Assembly: GCA_017512625.1 (NCBI GenBank)
Contig: JAFWFB010000053.1
Span: forward strand, 1 to 6,747
Reading direction: 5' to 3'
Length of the DNA stretch: 6,747 nucleotides
From: Erysipelotrichaceae bacterium
Lineage (GTDB): Bacteria; Bacillota_I; Bacilli_A; Erysipelotrichales; Erysipelotrichaceae
This document shows, piece by piece, positions 6,523 to 6,747 of this stretch (positions are counted from its first letter, which is position 1; every line of letters starts with the position of its first letter). Made by a program: the position numbers and the translations under genes. The notes under the pieces are model-generated. The model saw only the letters and a list, made by a program, of their open reading frames with translations, did no database searches and had not been told where the DNA came from.

Positions 6523-6747
6523 GTGATCAATCAATACACAACAATGATAAAAACAACAGGAGCATTTTGTAATATGAAATGTTCCTATTGTTATTATCTG
6601 AAAGAAGATAAGGGCCCTTTGCATATCGACTATGATCTGTTGGAGAAGTATATCGCCGATTATCTTTCCAACAATCAGGGACCGAACATTTACTTTGTCT
6701 GGCATGGTGGTGAACCATCACTGGCCGGTATCGCTTTCTTTAAGAAA
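6523..6747 (+). CDS. Radical SAM protein, anaerobic sulfatase-maturase (anSME)-like, 3' end missing
   Basis: The 75 visible codons stay open to the window edge and encode the N terminus of a radical SAM enzyme. CNMKCSYC (16-23) is the CxxxCxxC cluster that binds the [4Fe-4S]-SAM centre. GGEP (62-65) in WHGGEPSLAGIAFFKK is the SAM-binding motif in the form typical of anaerobic sulfatase maturases, which convert a Cys or Ser of a sulfatase to formylglycine. Related peptide-modifying SPASM enzymes share this N terminus, and the deciding auxiliary-cluster cysteines lie beyond the window. Two starts are possible: GTG 6523, directly after the hydrolase stop, or ATG 6544. GTG leaves about seven residues before the MIK segment, as in known homologues, so I prefer it, but neither start has a good SD. 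Zero-nt spacing suggests co-transcription with the hydrolase gene. Confidence 0.85.
   Translation, partial: MINQYTTMIKTTGAFCNMKCSYCYYLKEDKGPLHIDYDLLEKYIADYLSNNQGPNIYFVWHGGEPSLAGIAFFKK

Noticed and set aside
6478..6721. Two minus-strand frames over the right end
   Set aside because: They oppose the radical SAM gene, whose cysteine cluster and GGEP motif are clear; no motif or SD supports them.
1..6747. Mobile elements, CRISPR, tRNA/rRNA, riboswitch, toxin-antitoxin or defence genes
   Set aside because: I found no direct repeats with spacers, terminal inverted repeats, transposase or integrase motifs, or structured RNA signatures. The longest gene-free stretch is 116 bases.

Overview
All genes in this window read on the + strand. 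It looks like the chromosome of a low-to-mid-GC Bacillota organism. The main evidence is gene order: murG-murB-divIB followed by an Asp23/YloU-fakA pair, as in Bacillus-like and Erysipelotrichia-like genomes. The radical SAM gene at the right edge resembles anaerobic sulfatase maturases, which fits an anaerobe. Placement near Erysipelotrichia is only an impression and has not been tested by phylogeny.

Layout: (i) 1-969 is the C-terminal three quarters of an M18 aminopeptidase, cut by the window edge. (ii) 996-3689 is a tightly packed envelope and division cluster, murG, murB and divIB/ftsQ, whose genes overlap by 4 and about 11 nt. It makes lipid II, supplies UDP-MurNAc and encodes a divisome scaffold. 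A perfect extended -10 (TGtTATAAT) lies directly against the murG start, with no Shine-Dalgarno. (iii) 3690-3805 is the only sizeable intergenic stretch. It holds two candidate promoters, a small hairpin followed by T6, and a good ribosome binding site. (iv) 3806-6522 appears to be a second operon: an Asp23-family protein, the fatty acid kinase FakA (4-nt overlap) and a dienelactone hydrolase-family alpha/beta hydrolase (15-nt gap, strong SD). (v) From 6523 a radical SAM protein of the anaerobic sulfatase-maturase type starts directly after the hydrolase stop and runs off the window.

I see no transposase, integrase, CRISPR array, tRNA or rRNA, toxin-antitoxin pair or defence cluster, and nothing that supports a new multi-gene system. 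Most of the window is conserved housekeeping sequence. The points worth a second look are the possibly leaderless murG start, the same -10/ATG geometry before the Asp23 gene, the apparent loss of two of three putative zinc ligands in the FakA middle domain, the acidic tail of DivIB, and the accessory hydrolase plus radical SAM pair attached to the fakA operon.
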